A stretch of DNA of 64,000 bases from positions 390,814-454,813 of the forward strand of contig CALYLW010001029.1 of assembly GCA_944989445.1 (NCBI GenBank). The letters are read 5' to 3'. The DNA is from Ampullaceana balthica. Its lineage: Eukaryota > Mollusca > Gastropoda > Lymnaeidae. A program made the position numbers and the translations under genes. Position 1 is the stretch's first letter, and each line of letters starts with the position of its first letter. The notes beneath the pieces are model-generated. The model worked only from the letters and a program-made list of their open reading frames with translations, ran no database searches and had not been told where the DNA came from. Below, one piece after another: positions 1 through 12,600 of the stretch.

Positions 1-468
1 AACTGCTTCCATGGTCCTAGATGGTATTTGGTTTGTGGTCTTCATACTCAGTACTTTTTCTGCTGTTTGAAAGCCAGTCTCATCATCATACTGTCTCCAA
101 CAGGGGAACATTGCTGAAGAAATTTATGAGAAATATAAACTTTACAGCAAAATGAATGGTTACCTAAATTATCATATCATTATGTTCATTGTTGTTAATT
201 ATCCCTAATATTTCCATATCATTGTTGTTAGTTGAAGTTTACCTGAAAAAATCTTGACATTACAGTTCAGTATAAGTCTGTCATATCATTATGTTCATTG
301 TTGCTAATTATGCTTAATATTTCCATAGTATTGTTTTAAGTTAAAATTTACCTGACAAAATCTGGACATAACATGGCAGTATGTGTCTAACACCAGGCCA
401 GTCTTCACGTCAATCACAACAAGTTTAGAAGTGCCCTCATAGCTTGCAGTAGTATATAACATCATGGT
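1..468 (-). pseudogene. Mutator-like transposase domain remnant, frameshifted
   Basis: On the minus strand, 468-352 reads a 39-codon block with the core VIDVKTGLVLD, then MSRFCQ. A GT-AG gap (351-114) separates it from 113 downward, which opens with QCSPVGDS. Together they give the C-Q-x-C arrangement of Mutator-like transposase-derived proteins. After about base 80 the family-like pattern (DETGFQTAEKV, then N-x-x-x-S-x-x-MEAV) continues in a different frame, while the spliced frame stops at 48. I therefore read this as a decayed copy with a one-base shift. The gap also holds a roughly 110-bp tandem duplication (about 170-270 and 281-381). It lies inside what should be the first intron of TIMM13. 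Family assignment rests on motif memory only. Confidence 0.45.
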
Positions 469-691
469 CTGTATAATTTGAGAAATTTACTTGAGCTACT
501 GATTCAAAATTAGTTTTTTCACAATAGTCTTTACATTGTTATTGCCTTAACGTCAACATCATCTCGATGCCCAATATGACTGAATTTGGCTAACCTGTTG
601 TATCCTATGCCAATATATAGAGTGAAACACATATAGGTAGGAGAGCTCTATTCCTTTTGGTGAGCATTTTATGTAAGTAAATGCACAAGAG

Positions 692-1920
692 CTAAGTTAA
701 AATTCCCACCGAAGAATAATTTGCAAACGTGTAGTTCTTGAGAGCCATGGGGGTCCACTGTAAATCAAATTTCATAGCTGTTTCAGCCATGCAACAAGAG
801 AATGTAAACACTGTATATCTACTATGCTGTAGACGGAATTGCTTCTGTTGTGTTTTGAAATAGCCATCACACAAATGTGGCAGTTTTCTTCTCAATACTG
901 AGAGATAGAGGGAATACATAGAAATGCATTTGAAGATAATGACAAATATTTTTGTGCAGTGAAGTGGCAGAGATATTTCGTAGAAGTTGATTGATGATTG
1001 TGCTAGTTGTCTCTGGTTGACTAGTTCCATCTTTGAAATTTAAACCATCGATCTGGATATAGGCAGGATTCTTTTCTGCAATCTGAAATGAAAAAATATG
1101 TATCAATTACTTGTATGAATTGCAAAATATATTTTTTTAAATATCACATTGTATTAGTATAACTTATAAATTCATTAATTTTGGTCAAGGTAGTTATTTG
1201 TCAAAGTACTTTATAAATGCTATTTTAATGTCTCAAGCATACTGCATACGCATGTTATAATAATGTAAAAAACAAAGATCTGTTACGGTTAAGGATTGCT
1301 TTACTTTTACTTTATTAAAACTATTTATATAATAAATTAGGCCTATACAATTTTAATTAGTAGTATTATTATTTATAGCCTCATCTTTTTAGTTTTGTAA
1401 ACAATATCATAGGCATAGGTCATCAGACACTGACACACGAGACAGATACATGATTGACATCATCATACAGTGTCAGTTACATTCTAACTTCTAACTAATA
1501 ATACTAATAACTAAGTCGTCTAAGTCTACTGACCTAGCCTAATAATAATTACTTAGACTTAGCATATTAATTAATTCCTGATAGGCAAATTGTATACAAA
1601 TGCATTCCAATGATAAGTTTGCGAGTTATAGTATTTAGTACAGTGTAGTTGACTAAAAATGAAATAGTTTGACCTAGTCCTAGGCCTCGTCCTAAGCCTT
1701 GCCGCATGGTTTGGCTACGACTAAGTCGACTAGCATTAGAGTCTGTTTATGAATGTACTTAGCGTTATCATATAAAAAGTATACAGAATAGTAAATATTA
1801 GTTATACATACCTTTTATTAGCGTTTATCATCCAAAAACATGAAATAAAACTTGTAATAACGAATCTCTTGAGCCGTTACTACGAAAAACAATGAGACTA
1901 CAAGAGCGCCGCCATACTGG
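692..1920 (-). other. Possible minus-strand transcript: exon 1 and ORF-bearing exon, unidentified
   Basis: A GTCACGTGAT box (about 1929-1938) sits just upstream, on the minus strand, of a segment (about 1920-1813) ending in a consensus donor GTATGT at 1812-1807. A good acceptor, TTTCAG, ends at 1086 and opens a segment carrying a 112-codon ORF (1030-692, starting MELVNQ). No reading frame joins the two segments into a longer protein: the first holds only very short ORFs. I do not recognise the 112-residue product. It could be a non-coding transcript, a decayed gene, or an upstream part of the transposase remnant at 1-468. Confidence 0.2.
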
Positions 1921-1927
1921 AAAAATA

Positions 1928-1938
1928 GGTCACGTGAT
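1928..1938. promoter_or_regulatory. GGTCACGTGAT E-box/CLEAR-like site
   Basis: The CACGTG-containing box agrees with the bHLH-zip CLEAR/USF consensus GTCACGTGAC at nine of ten bases. The same box occurs 16 bases before the MTCH2 start codon, and a one-base variant lies upstream of RAB39. Its role here is inferred from that recurrence. Confidence 0.35.
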
Positions 1939-2326
1939 CGTTTTGACGAATCAGAATGCCCGACCTTCGAAACTTGGCCTTATTGCAGGCATCACAAAGG
2001 AAAGGTTTATTTTTAGATTTGTGAGTCATTAGGTTGGGTAGAAAGACCGGGAATCTGTGAACATTTCGATACCAAACAGTCGGGGGTTACGTAACTGGCA
2101 GTAGGCTTGCCGAGGCTCTGACCAGACCCATAAAATCGGTTTTTTTCAAGTTTGATGCCTACACACCCCTCTAATTAAATTATTTTTAAAATACTTAGAG
2201 TAATCGTAGTCAAATAAAACATAACAACATCGATTCATAAGATGTTTTACTAACCAAATGTGTTATAATAAAAATTTGGTGAAAAAATTATTTTTTAAAA
2301 ATTTCAGCCTGTAAACCCCCCTTAAA

Positions 2327-2392
2327 CAGCCATAAATGTGTGACCCCCTCCCCCCTAGGCCTAGGTGCGTGACATCATTTATGAGCGGCTTC
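2327..2392. repeat. Truncated end of the GGGGCCGTCC repeat family
   Basis: A C-rich stretch followed by a sequence ending GTGCGTGACATCATTTATG matches the right subterminal region of the full elements at 17909 and 38407, without an intact outer terminus. It appears to be a degraded end fragment. Confidence 0.55.
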
Positions 2393-2749
2393 TATGAGTC
2401 AAAATGACACATCCTGCATGCGTAATTTGTAGAAATCACAGCACACCGCGCTATATTCAAGTGTGTTAGTACAGCAGTTGCTACCATACAGTGAACTACC
2501 TGCACAATAACTAAATTGTCAAGTGATTTTGTCGTAAATTTATAGTAAACTAGGTTGTGCTGCGGCGCCGTGGCCAACTTTTTTTAGGGCGCCTACAGCG
2601 CCCACCTTTTTCAAAAGCCCAAGTAACTTATCTTTGTATGATAAATACGAAACATTCCTGAAATCTACACAAAGTATTTTATAATTAACAATCCTCAAAT
2701 CCTCTTTTTACATCATTCCCTTTTCCAAAATTAAAATATGAGCTAAAAC

Positions 2750-2855
2750 AATGACCTCATATAATATCTTTTTACGGCGAGAAATTTTAGAAAGCAGCGC
2801 ACCAAATTACGGCACCAAAAAATAACTCTTTTCGAACGTCCGCATGAAATTGTTC
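2750..2855 (-). repeat. Fragment of a dispersed repeat also present at 13.1 kb
   Basis: The reverse complement contains GCGGACGTTCGAAAAGAGTT followed by a TTTTTGGTGC block. This closely matches 13160-13200, which belongs to a repeat with a Helentron-like 3' end. Only an internal part is present here. Confidence 0.5.
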
Positions 2856-2895
2856 AATTATTAATAAAATAGTGTGGAGGGTGTTTAATGTTAAT

Positions 2896-3575
2896 CTGGA
2901 CGTATACCAAACTGGACATATTCATATGACTCATATGTTATATTTCATATACCAAACGTATTTTTAGCGTTAGGCTACATAATTGAATAATTGAGCGTAA
3001 ATATATATTTGATTCCCTTATCATGAGTTCTAAGATAGTTAATGAGAGGAGCCAAGCAAAGAAAAAAATGTTTAGGATCACCATGGAGTTGAAAAAAAGA
3101 TGGTTAAATAAGATGAAATTGGCAGGTGTGTCTGGGACTTAATTGAAACATACCAAATGCCAAGAACAACTATTTCTATGATTTGAAAAACAAAAGACTT
3201 AAATGGGCTAATGGGGTAAAATCAATTTTTTTAAAAACAAAGATCAGGGAGCATGTTGAAAAATTGCTTTTCATCTGGGTAACAGGAAAACCAAAGAAAA
3301 AAAATTGTTAAACTTCTTTTTATGTATGTATTAATAATTAAGCAGTGTTTAAATTATTTCACACAACAACGTCAATATCTAAATAACAATATGATATTTT
3401 TTATGGGAACAGATGAATCATTTTCCCTCTATTTCTTATTCTTATGGTTAAAAAGTAAAAATACGTTTGGTATATGAAATATAACATATGAGTCATATGA
3501 ATATGTCCAATTTGGTATACGTCCAAAGTCCAAAGGGGTGGAACAGATTAATGGCATTTACCGAGGTACCACTGT
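2896..3575 (+). mobile_element. Degraded pogo/Tigger-like DNA transposon
   Basis: The right end, read on the minus strand, is CAGTGGTACCTCGGTAAATG, a terminus typical of pogo/Tigger elements, followed by TA. An inverted pair of about 68 bp (about 2897-2965 and 3458-3528) lies inside. Between them, the plus strand has broken coding traces of a pogo-type helix-turn-helix: ELKKRW, then after a frameshift DLIETYQMPRTTIS, a stop, and HVEKLLFIWVTGKP. This matches the order of the N-terminal DNA-binding region. The outer left terminus is missing, so the element is truncated and dead. Confidence 0.65.
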
Positions 3576-3779
3576 AGATTGTATATCATTTTAAATTTAA
3601 CATTTTAAAATTTAAAGGGCTTGTCAAGAACTTTTCAAAAACACTTGTTTTGTCTTTCTATCTTTTGTAGAAGTGGAGTTTTGAATTGTTTGTCTCTTTT
3701 TAAAGAAAAGTTTTGGCCACAAATCAAACCACAATCAAAAAGCTCCAACTCCAGTGTTTTTTACAATTTAAAATAATTT

Positions 3780-4010
3780 TTTGTTGGATGTTGCTAGCGT
3801 TACGACATGTCGTAACGCTAGCCAGGAAACTAGTGCTACGACATGTCGTAGCAGCAGACGATTCGGCGGGATGTTGCTAGCGTTACGACATGAACTGTCG
3901 TAGCAGCAGACGATTCGGCGATTCGGCGGGATGTTGCTAGTGTTACGACATGTCGTAGCGCTAGCCAGGAAACTGCTGCTACGACATGTCGTAGCAGCAG
4001 ACACTTCGTT
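3780..4010. repeat. Cluster of perfect and near-perfect palindromes
   Basis: Five related inverted repeats are centred on ACATGT or a disrupted version of it. 3793-3822 is a perfect 30-bp palindrome (arm GCTAGCGTTACGACA). 3834-3853 is a perfect 20-bp palindrome. 3973-4000 is a perfect 28-bp palindrome (arm CTGCTGCTACGACA). Two more (about 3876-3908 and 3936-3965) are imperfect. They are embedded in a tandem arrangement with the spacer GACGATTCGGCGGGATGTTG. The block lies in the presumed TIMM13 first intron and is far more GC-rich than its surroundings. Confidence 0.85.
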
Positions 4011-4292
4011 TTTTGTTACCAAAGTTACTCAAGTGCCTATACAATAATTCAATAATTTAACTAATAATGCACTTATTACTTATAATAATATAGGCTTAGC
4101 CGCTAATAATTAGTAGGCCTAATGTGGGGGATTGAATTGAGGCTAATCAATCTTGCGTCATATTATATAATTTTTTTCATACTGATACACACATACTAAA
4201 CTACATACTGATACTGTGACATACTACAACTACATTTACTAACATAACTATAACATTTTTACTTTACAAATTATTATTTTGGTAATGCCAAC

Positions 4293-4373
4293 CTGCAATA
4301 ATTCTTGTGCATTAGCAAGCGCTATTTGTTGTTTGACCTGTGACATTAATTGCTCCCTTGTGGCTGAGTCCAT
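4293..4373 (-). CDS. TIMM13: TIMM13 (Tim13), first coding exon only
   Basis: On the minus strand, ATG at 4373 opens a 27-codon exon reading MDSATREQLMSQVKQQ then IALANAQELLQ. This is the N-terminal helix of mitochondrial Tim13, which partners Tim8 as an intermembrane-space chaperone for hydrophobic precursors. The exon ends CAG, followed by a GT (GTTGGC) donor, in phase 0. In the family the next residues would begin with the twin CX3C zinc-binding motifs. No such exon is found between here and base 1, so the rest of the gene probably lies to the left of the window. The donor hexamer is weak. The intervening 4.3 kb is filled with repeats, and if no downstream exon exists this would be a gene fragment. 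Confidence 0.75.
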
Positions 4374-4500
4374 CTTTCCTCCGACAGGTGGAGATGAGAA
4401 ATCCATTGTAATTCAATTAATAAACAAAATGAATAGTAACACAGTCACACACTCGAAACAGTCTAAATACACAAGGTCACGCACAGTTTCCGGTGGTTGA

Positions 4501-6698
4501 CTTAAAAATACGAACACTTTTTTTAATGGATTGCATCTATTATTTGACTACATTGACTTGATTTCTCATTCAAAAAAAGTTTACAAAATATGTTCTAACA
4601 AATTAAACCTAAATGATTTAATTAATACAACAACTTTGCCACACATATTTGATGAATTTTGACTATTTTCCCCACGTTCCATTATATTCCCATCATTTAC
4701 GGGGTTATAACCGATTGGGTTGGGGGGGGGGCATTAATTAAAATTAATAGCTTTGACTTGAAATAACGTAAAATAAAAGCAACGGGAAAGGCATGGTGCA
4801 TTTCAGGCGCGTATGTTATTTCTCAACTAATTTAATTTCTCCTGTAAACTAGCAATTTTGATTAAATTAATTCTATATATATATTTATTTTATTTTTACA
4901 GCATCAAATCAAAACCTGCATAATTTTATGTTTTTTTTCCCTTTAATTTAAAAAAATAATAATTTAAAGCATTTTTATACGTTCAGAAACCATCAACTAT
5001 AAACATCTATTTATTTGTTTTGTTTGGGGGGGGGGCAACCCAGTGAAATAAAGTTTGCTGAACTGTGTTGTCCGGTGCACCCTCATTTTGTACCCATACT
5101 GGTAGGCTACAGTTATCTTCCCATGAAGGTGCATAGCATTTGTCTTTTTTTTTAAGAAATAAAAAAAAATTCTGAATTCTTAATGGATTCAATATATTTC
5201 AAACGCTTCTTTTATTCAGAAAATTATTGCATCCCACGCAAGTTTATGGCTAGTCTTGCATTTATTAGAGCTTTAAATGTTGATGAAGAGTTGATTTTCC
5301 TAGTTTGTTTAGGCAACTCATTCCATGCCCGAATTTCAAGGTGTAGTGATGAAATGTACATTTTAATAAATTGGGATTATAATTGCAAACACAAATTTAA
5401 AAAATAAAAATGCGTGCTCTGCTAACAATTGTCACTGGCAAACATGGTAACTTTTAGTCAGGGCAAGGGGTCAAATTAGTGATATTGTTTTAAATTAATC
5501 ATAGTGCTTTGTTAATTAAAATATTAATGAAGAAAATGCTTGTCTTTTTGAAAGATATACATAACACTTATTAGTAAGATTTTACTTTTTAATATTCAAT
5601 ATTTCATTATAGTCCTTATATCTTATTTATGAAATGGATTTGAAATCTGTGTTTATCCTTTACTGATAGCATTAACTCTATTTCTGTCACACCTTAATGA
5701 TGTACACTTAACTAGTGTCTGTGACAGTAAACAAAGCTACAGCCATTTTAGTGTGTTTATAATATGGGAAATATATGTGCCATAAATAATTTAACAAGTG
5801 CAAGGGTTGATAATATGCTTTTATTTTATGTAACATAAAAATAAATTAAGATAAAATCTATAGCAGAAAGTCATAAAGGCTAGAAGAATCTGTCAAGCTG
5901 CCTCTATCACAGATAAAGACACTGCACCAAATATTGCTAACTCTAATTTCAAACTCGTAAAATATTCTTATGACTCCAATAGCTATTTGAATTTTGTACA
6001 AAAAATTGCTATAAATTTAAGTTTAAGTCAGTTGACTGATTTCTTCATATGATAACATTTATTATTATACTATTAAATGTACTAAATCCATAACAAAAAA
6101 AAACAAAACAAAAATTAGCACTCGAATATTAAGAAATAATTTAGAAATTATTCATAATAGTAATAGGGAAAAACTTGCATTTACGTGATATAATTAATTT
6201 GCAAATAATTATACAAAATTAGCTGATACAAAATAAAATAAATTTTTTATATTATTAAAACTCTCCACCGCTGGTTGCATTATAAAAAAAAATATTGATA
6301 AAAGCAAATATGTTCAGCTTAATTCAATTTGTTGATGTTATACATTTTATTGCTAACAATTTCAGAAACTGATTTGTAAGGAATTTTCTTGATATTGTCA
6401 ATCTTTCTATAACTTTTTCAGACTTTTTTGGTAGTTAATTTACAAGAATATAAAATTTTTAAAAGTAAATTCTTAAGACCAGTAATTTATTTGCTTCATA
6501 ATTATAACAGAATTCATTATGAAGCCATTAACTTAATAAATGAGTAAATATTCTGTCATAATTTTATAATTCAACAAATTTCACTATCAAACAATTGATG
6601 ATTCTTAGAACTTTTAGACCTAGAATTCTTTAAAAAATTCATAAGCTATTAATATCCATGTTATATTATGGCATTGTAAGTACCAATTTTTGAATATT
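4501..6698. other. Intergenic stretch between TIMM13 and MTCH2
   Basis: AT-rich sequence with short poly-G tracts (about 4721-4730 and 5026-5034). No exon, RNA gene or transposon end is recognisable. The small ORFs here have no family resemblance. Confidence 0.6.
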
Positions 6699-9600
6699 TT
6701 ATTTATAGGATGAATGTGATGATTTCTGGTATCCAGTTGGCTTTGGACGAGTCTTGGTGATGACAAGGGCTGGCTTTGGTTTGTAGATACGCCAGAAAGC
6801 GTTGGCGCCCCGTTTCAGCTCTCCATCTGCTGACAAAGAGTTCATGCAAGTCCACCAGTTTGCGTAGACTGGCATTAAAGGATCACGACCAGCTGCAAGC
6901 CTGTAAGAGAGTAGAAATATGATTCAGCTGAAACACATTAAAGACAATTTGAAATATTGAAATAAAACCTGAGAAACTTATATGTGGTCCATTTCTTAAA
7001 TTCATATTACAGTGGGGCCCACTTAACTCGAGCCCTGGTTAACTCATCAGCTCTATTAAGTTGACGTTTTTTTTTGGAACCGCCAAATTCTTTCTTTGTC
7101 TTTGCAGTTTCTCATCGGTTAATATGATTATTTTAAGTCGCCGTACCCTAATACCTCGAGCACAAAAGAGGGTCAAATTTGCCACTTAGTGTTGGTTATC
7201 TAGATCCCCATGACCAATCGTCAGCTTTTGAAAATGTTAGATGTGATTTTTTATAAATAAGTGAAGGCATAAAATTTCTGCCTCGCTGGTGACGTCACAG
7301 CCCGCTTGCTCACAGCGCTGTGTTACTAACTTAAATCGCCAGCTTTTGAAAATGTTCTTATTGATAGGGCTGAACCGATTGGTTCGGCTACTCGGCATCG
7401 GCCGATTTTCGTATACTGGGAGATACTCGGCAATCGGCCACGTAAGTGATGCCGAGTATTACGTAATTGCTCCAATAGCAAAGATGCAGGCAGAATCACA
7501 TGTCTAAAACATTTCGTTTCGTATGGAATTTCAAAATGTACCGTGTGCAGACTTGTCATTGGCAACCATTCATCCTTCAACCTCATTTTGACTCTATTAC
7601 TACTGCTTTGTTCTCATTGTTTCATTCATAAGAAGTGGCCGTGTGCAAAAGCCATTTAACTATTGGTTAGAATTAATTAAAATGTATCAAAGTTGAAGGT
7701 TCAAAAGTTCAAAAGGAGTTCCTAATTTATTTTTGTACACTTTTATAGAGAAGAGTTCGCTTTGTTATGAGTCATTTGTATGTCATGATAAACAAATAAC
7801 GGCAACGCCTTTGTGTAAAAAAAACCTAGAAAATCATGTGCATGTACATTCTCATTTATTAACGCTAGTGATGGGACGAAAAATCAGAGGGTGCTTACTG
7901 TAAACAAGGCTCCCAGATTTTAAAATATATAATATAACAGACTACAGACAGTATACCCACCCCACTCTCAATCTCCCACACCATTGTTGTTGGTTAGTCC
8001 AATTAGCACTCAAGTTACCGAAGTAATTCCGAGTCCATTGTAAGCTGAGGGGACGGATGGGGTGGGTTATTTATTTGTGTAGCTTGTAAGGAAAGTCACG
8101 CAAGTCACCAGCGGACCCTGCGCGCGCACGCGGTGTGGCGGGCAGGAGTATATGAATTTGTTATACATGTAGTTATGTACTAGGAAAAAAAAATTGCGCT
8201 GACGCAACAAAAGGTTATATTGAAACTTAAACGGTCCTTAAAAACGAACGGTCTTAACAACCCTAGGAAAGAGTGAAGAAATGGGTCCCGATATTCCGAT
8301 ACGATTAATCGTCCCATCACTAATTAACACACATCAGGTATATAAAGAAATTTTAAGCGCATGTTAATATTTTGCCGCCATATTGGTTTTTGTTTAACTC
8401 GATGATCGGTTATCTCGGCGCCATTTTTCATACCGAGGCCGTCGACTTATGCGGGTCCCACTGTAGTTCTTGTTGTCCCACATGACAAGACATGTCAAAA
8501 ATTTAAGTTATATCAAAATTTTCTCTCTCTCTCTCTTTAGTTGTTATAACTTTGGAGATCACAGTTAGAATTTGTAAATTCTTCACTTTGAGTGGTAAAA
8601 TATTGACTAAATTAGTTATTTTATGACTTACCCACTGCCACTGACTGCCATCACATTGGTGACAAGTGTGAATGGGTAGGTAAAGTGAGCCACAATAAGC
8701 TGCAGAAAATATTGTAATTGGGAAGGAAAAAAAACATTTAAAACATTACAAGTATCAAGATATGTTATTTTCCAATACAAAGTATAGACAACGTTTCACT
8801 GTTATACACCTGCAGCTCATGTTTTTTTTCAAGCCTCCAAAGCCCAAAATATAATGTGTATATACTTTTGGACCATGAAGAATGGATTAGAAAGAGTATG
8901 GTTACTGGATGAAGTTTCATTAAGTTTTACAACAACCTCAGTCATGTTTAATCGTTTCACTGTGTGAAAGATTGAAAGAACAGTAATTAGGTCCCAACAA
9001 AATATTTGTCAATGTTGGAGACTTCAGTCGCTGCTCCGGTGAGACACAAGCTAAGATCCTAATCTCCCATAGGTTGGAGAATTAGTTGTGTTTCTGATGA
9101 TGGTGCTTTTTACAATTTAAACTCTTGTGCATCACTTTAAGAGTTAATTTAACTTTAAATTTACTCATGATTTGTTTGGCTTAAGAGCAGCACGAAACAA
9201 AAAATGATTCTAAACACCAGCAACTAGCTATACAAATAAACGAAAACATGATACCCATTTGAATTTAAATGAAACAAATCAATAATCATTTGAAGAAACT
9301 AAGGCAGAACCTGGCACACACAAGAAAGAGTAAACTTTTGCATGCAGTCCGATACATATATATAAACGTATATAATACAATTTTTTGCAGTGATGAAATA
9401 TTGTTTATTTATATTTATGTTAAGTAGAATTTATAATTATTTGAGATAAAGTGATATAGGCAATTGTAAATAAGAATTAAAAATTGCACACACAAAAACT
9501 ATTAAAATAACAATATTAGGACAAACAGTCTGCATGCTTCATGGAACAAAAACATGTTCCATGAATGTTAAGACCAATTAATACTTACCCCACATGCTGC

Positions 9601-12600
9601 CCCTGTGTATGACTTTAGGTCCTATAAGAATTATGTGAAAAATTAAAAATACTAAAACTAAAAATTTACAAATTTACACCAAGTCTTAATTTAAGAGATA
9701 TTATGTAAAACTTGAGATATTAAATTTTAAAAATCATGGAAAAGTATGACTCACTCTTATATTTTCAAATTAATATATATTATCTGGAAATAGAATACTA
9801 AAATTTTAATAAGTAAAAAGCATTCTCTAACAGTGTAACATAGAATAGCTTTACATTTAGAATAGAAATACAGTCGGATCTCTTTAAGTCGAACTTTCCT
9901 AAGTTGAAAACCTCCCTATATCGAATTAATTGTTAGGTCCCGGCAAAATTCTGCGCCTATTACGCCATTTTCCCTAACCAGAAAACTCCGAATGTCGATT
10001 ATTTTCCGGTCCCTTTGAGTTTGACTTAGCGAGGCCCAACTGCAAATAAATTATGATAAAATAGTTGAGGGTTTTTCTTTTAAAAAAGAGGCAACTGCTT
10101 AACATACCTTTTCAGTGATACAATATTTGTTGATAAGTTTGGCTAGAAATGTTGTGACCCATATGGCAATAACTTCACCTATCAGTCGAGGTACAAGGCC
10201 ACTAAAAGACAAAATAGATACAAAATATATATTATTAAAAATTATTAACAAAACTGTCAGTACTAAAAACACCTTAGGCTTTTCTTTAAAAAAAATAGAA
10301 TAATGTTCCATCAATGAATTGTATTTCTTTTAAATGTTTTATTTAAAACCCAATAAATTGTTTTACTTTAAATGAATTAAGTTATTTTTTGTTGTTTAAA
10401 CTCATAACTCATCACTTACGCAAAGAATCCTAATACACCATCATGCTGATAAATTTCTTTGGTAGATGACCATATAGAACTGAATTTGAATATAAAGAAA
10501 TACTTTTCATAATAAAAAAACTTGACAAAAATATTGCAAATAATTCTGAAGCAGACATGTTACAAAAAACTCTCTAACAATCACCCCTACTTTACTGGGA
10601 AAATCAATTTTAAATTCTTTCAAATTCTATTAATTAATAGTTGAATCATATTTGCTAACAAAGAAATCTCTTCTGGGACAGTTAGATATCTGTTTTTAAT
10701 AATTAAAACTTAAGGATTTTTGATAAATGTTTCTCTTCAATTAAGTTTTTTTTTAAACAGGCTCCCATTACATCACAGATAAGTTGCCTTTTATACAAGT
10801 ACCTGGTGCAAGAAAGGATTATGTTGGCATTTAATAGGTTAAGTTGAAACACAAATAAACAGTTTAATTTACAGTATCTTCAGTCATATTTTTATCCTGA
10901 TCTTAACTACATTTACTAAGAACATACTCTGAAAAAATGATCTGCAAGATATTTAGTTCTTATCACAAAAAGCTTGATACTAATGTGAAAACTCATATGA
11001 TAACAATAAATGACCTAACCTGTGAAATCACTGATCTGGATATTTCTCACATTGTCTTTATAAGTGTCATGTCCACATTCACATAACTTTACATGTTCAT
11101 TTCAAAAATCACAGTTTACAACTGTAAATTAAGCCTTGATTTATTCAACCATAATTAAATTTTGTAAAAACTGATACTGAATGTAAATCAACACCTGATA
11201 ATTAAATATCAAAGTGCACTTACTTATATTGTGTTTCTCTGCCTATAAACTGCACCATTGATCGTATCATAATCACTGTAACAAATACAACAAGCATCAT
11301 TTATCACACCCAAAACTTACAGTATTGAAACAAAAAAGTCAGCAAGCTGATATTTGATACCATGTGTGAAACAAAGAAACAATAATGAATTTTGACTACA
11401 GGTGACAGTAACTTTAAATTTAATCCACTTGCTTTACCCATGGAAGAAAAAATGCCCTCTGTATTAAAATCTTTGCTTTTTTTAAGTGTCATAAACTAGT
11501 CTGCATCTTTCAACATTGAAACAATTTGTCTATTTCCCAGCAGTACTAATTATAAACTTAGAGGGATTTTTTTTCTGTTCTCATATGCTTTTTCCGATAA
11601 CCATATTTTACGGACCAGAAGACACTATTGACTATAAGATACACCTTAATTTATAAGCAATTCTAAAAAAAAATAAAATAACATTTTTAACATTTTTATT
11701 ATTAGATTGTAAAACCAGACTAAAAAAAACATTCTTATTTTTTTTCCATTATGAAACAAGCTACTAACAAAAATATTGTTTTTTATATTGTTACTGATAA
11801 CAGAAATCACTTTCAATTCAAGTTCCTGCACTGTTAAGACTACAATGACACATCAGAGGCTAGACAGTTTTCTGGGCTTGTGATGGTGAAATAAGAGGGA
11901 GACAGTGTTATCAAGCTTGTGAATCCGGAATAAATTCAATGTTGCAAAAAGAGATAGGTTTCCTATGGCATCGATTATATGGCAATATTTAAGACTGGTG
12001 GGAATTTTAAATGAAACAACGGAAATTTTTATCGGAAATTTTTAGTATGAGACTTATCTGAATTTTGGAGGCAATTTTTTAAAGAAAAATGCGTGTCTTA
12101 TGGTCCGAACAAAACAGTATTTTTGTTTATTCTCTTGATTTCAGAGGCCAGATATTAATGCGTTAGCTAGTAGCCAAGACTAAAAAAAAGATTTTAGACA
12201 ATGACTTCTAACTGCATCCTATTATTCATATACACATACATCATGTACCTATTTGAAATGAATGTTAAAACTCACCATGGAAAGGATGGCTGACAATTAC
12301 ACCACAACATCTGCATAGAGTATCTTCAGAAGTCTGAAATATAAAAATTTAGATTTCTTTTGAAATATATCAAACTTAAACACAGAACATCATTTTATAC
12401 TCCGAAATGTGTTTTATTGCATCATACAATTGTGGCATTATGAATTGATCTTGGCATTGTAAAGTGATTACTTTTTTATCTTAAATATTGATCTCATTGT
12501 GATTTACTTGTTCTGGCTGAAAAACTATGACCTGTCTGCATCTTTGAAAGCACCAGGTAGTTGATTGGATTATTGAGGTCTGGGCAGAGTGTGGAAACAC

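Noticed and set aside
10115..10303. 62-codon plus-strand ORF
   Set aside because: Antisense to MTCH2 exon 8, whose minus-strand reading is clearly conserved.
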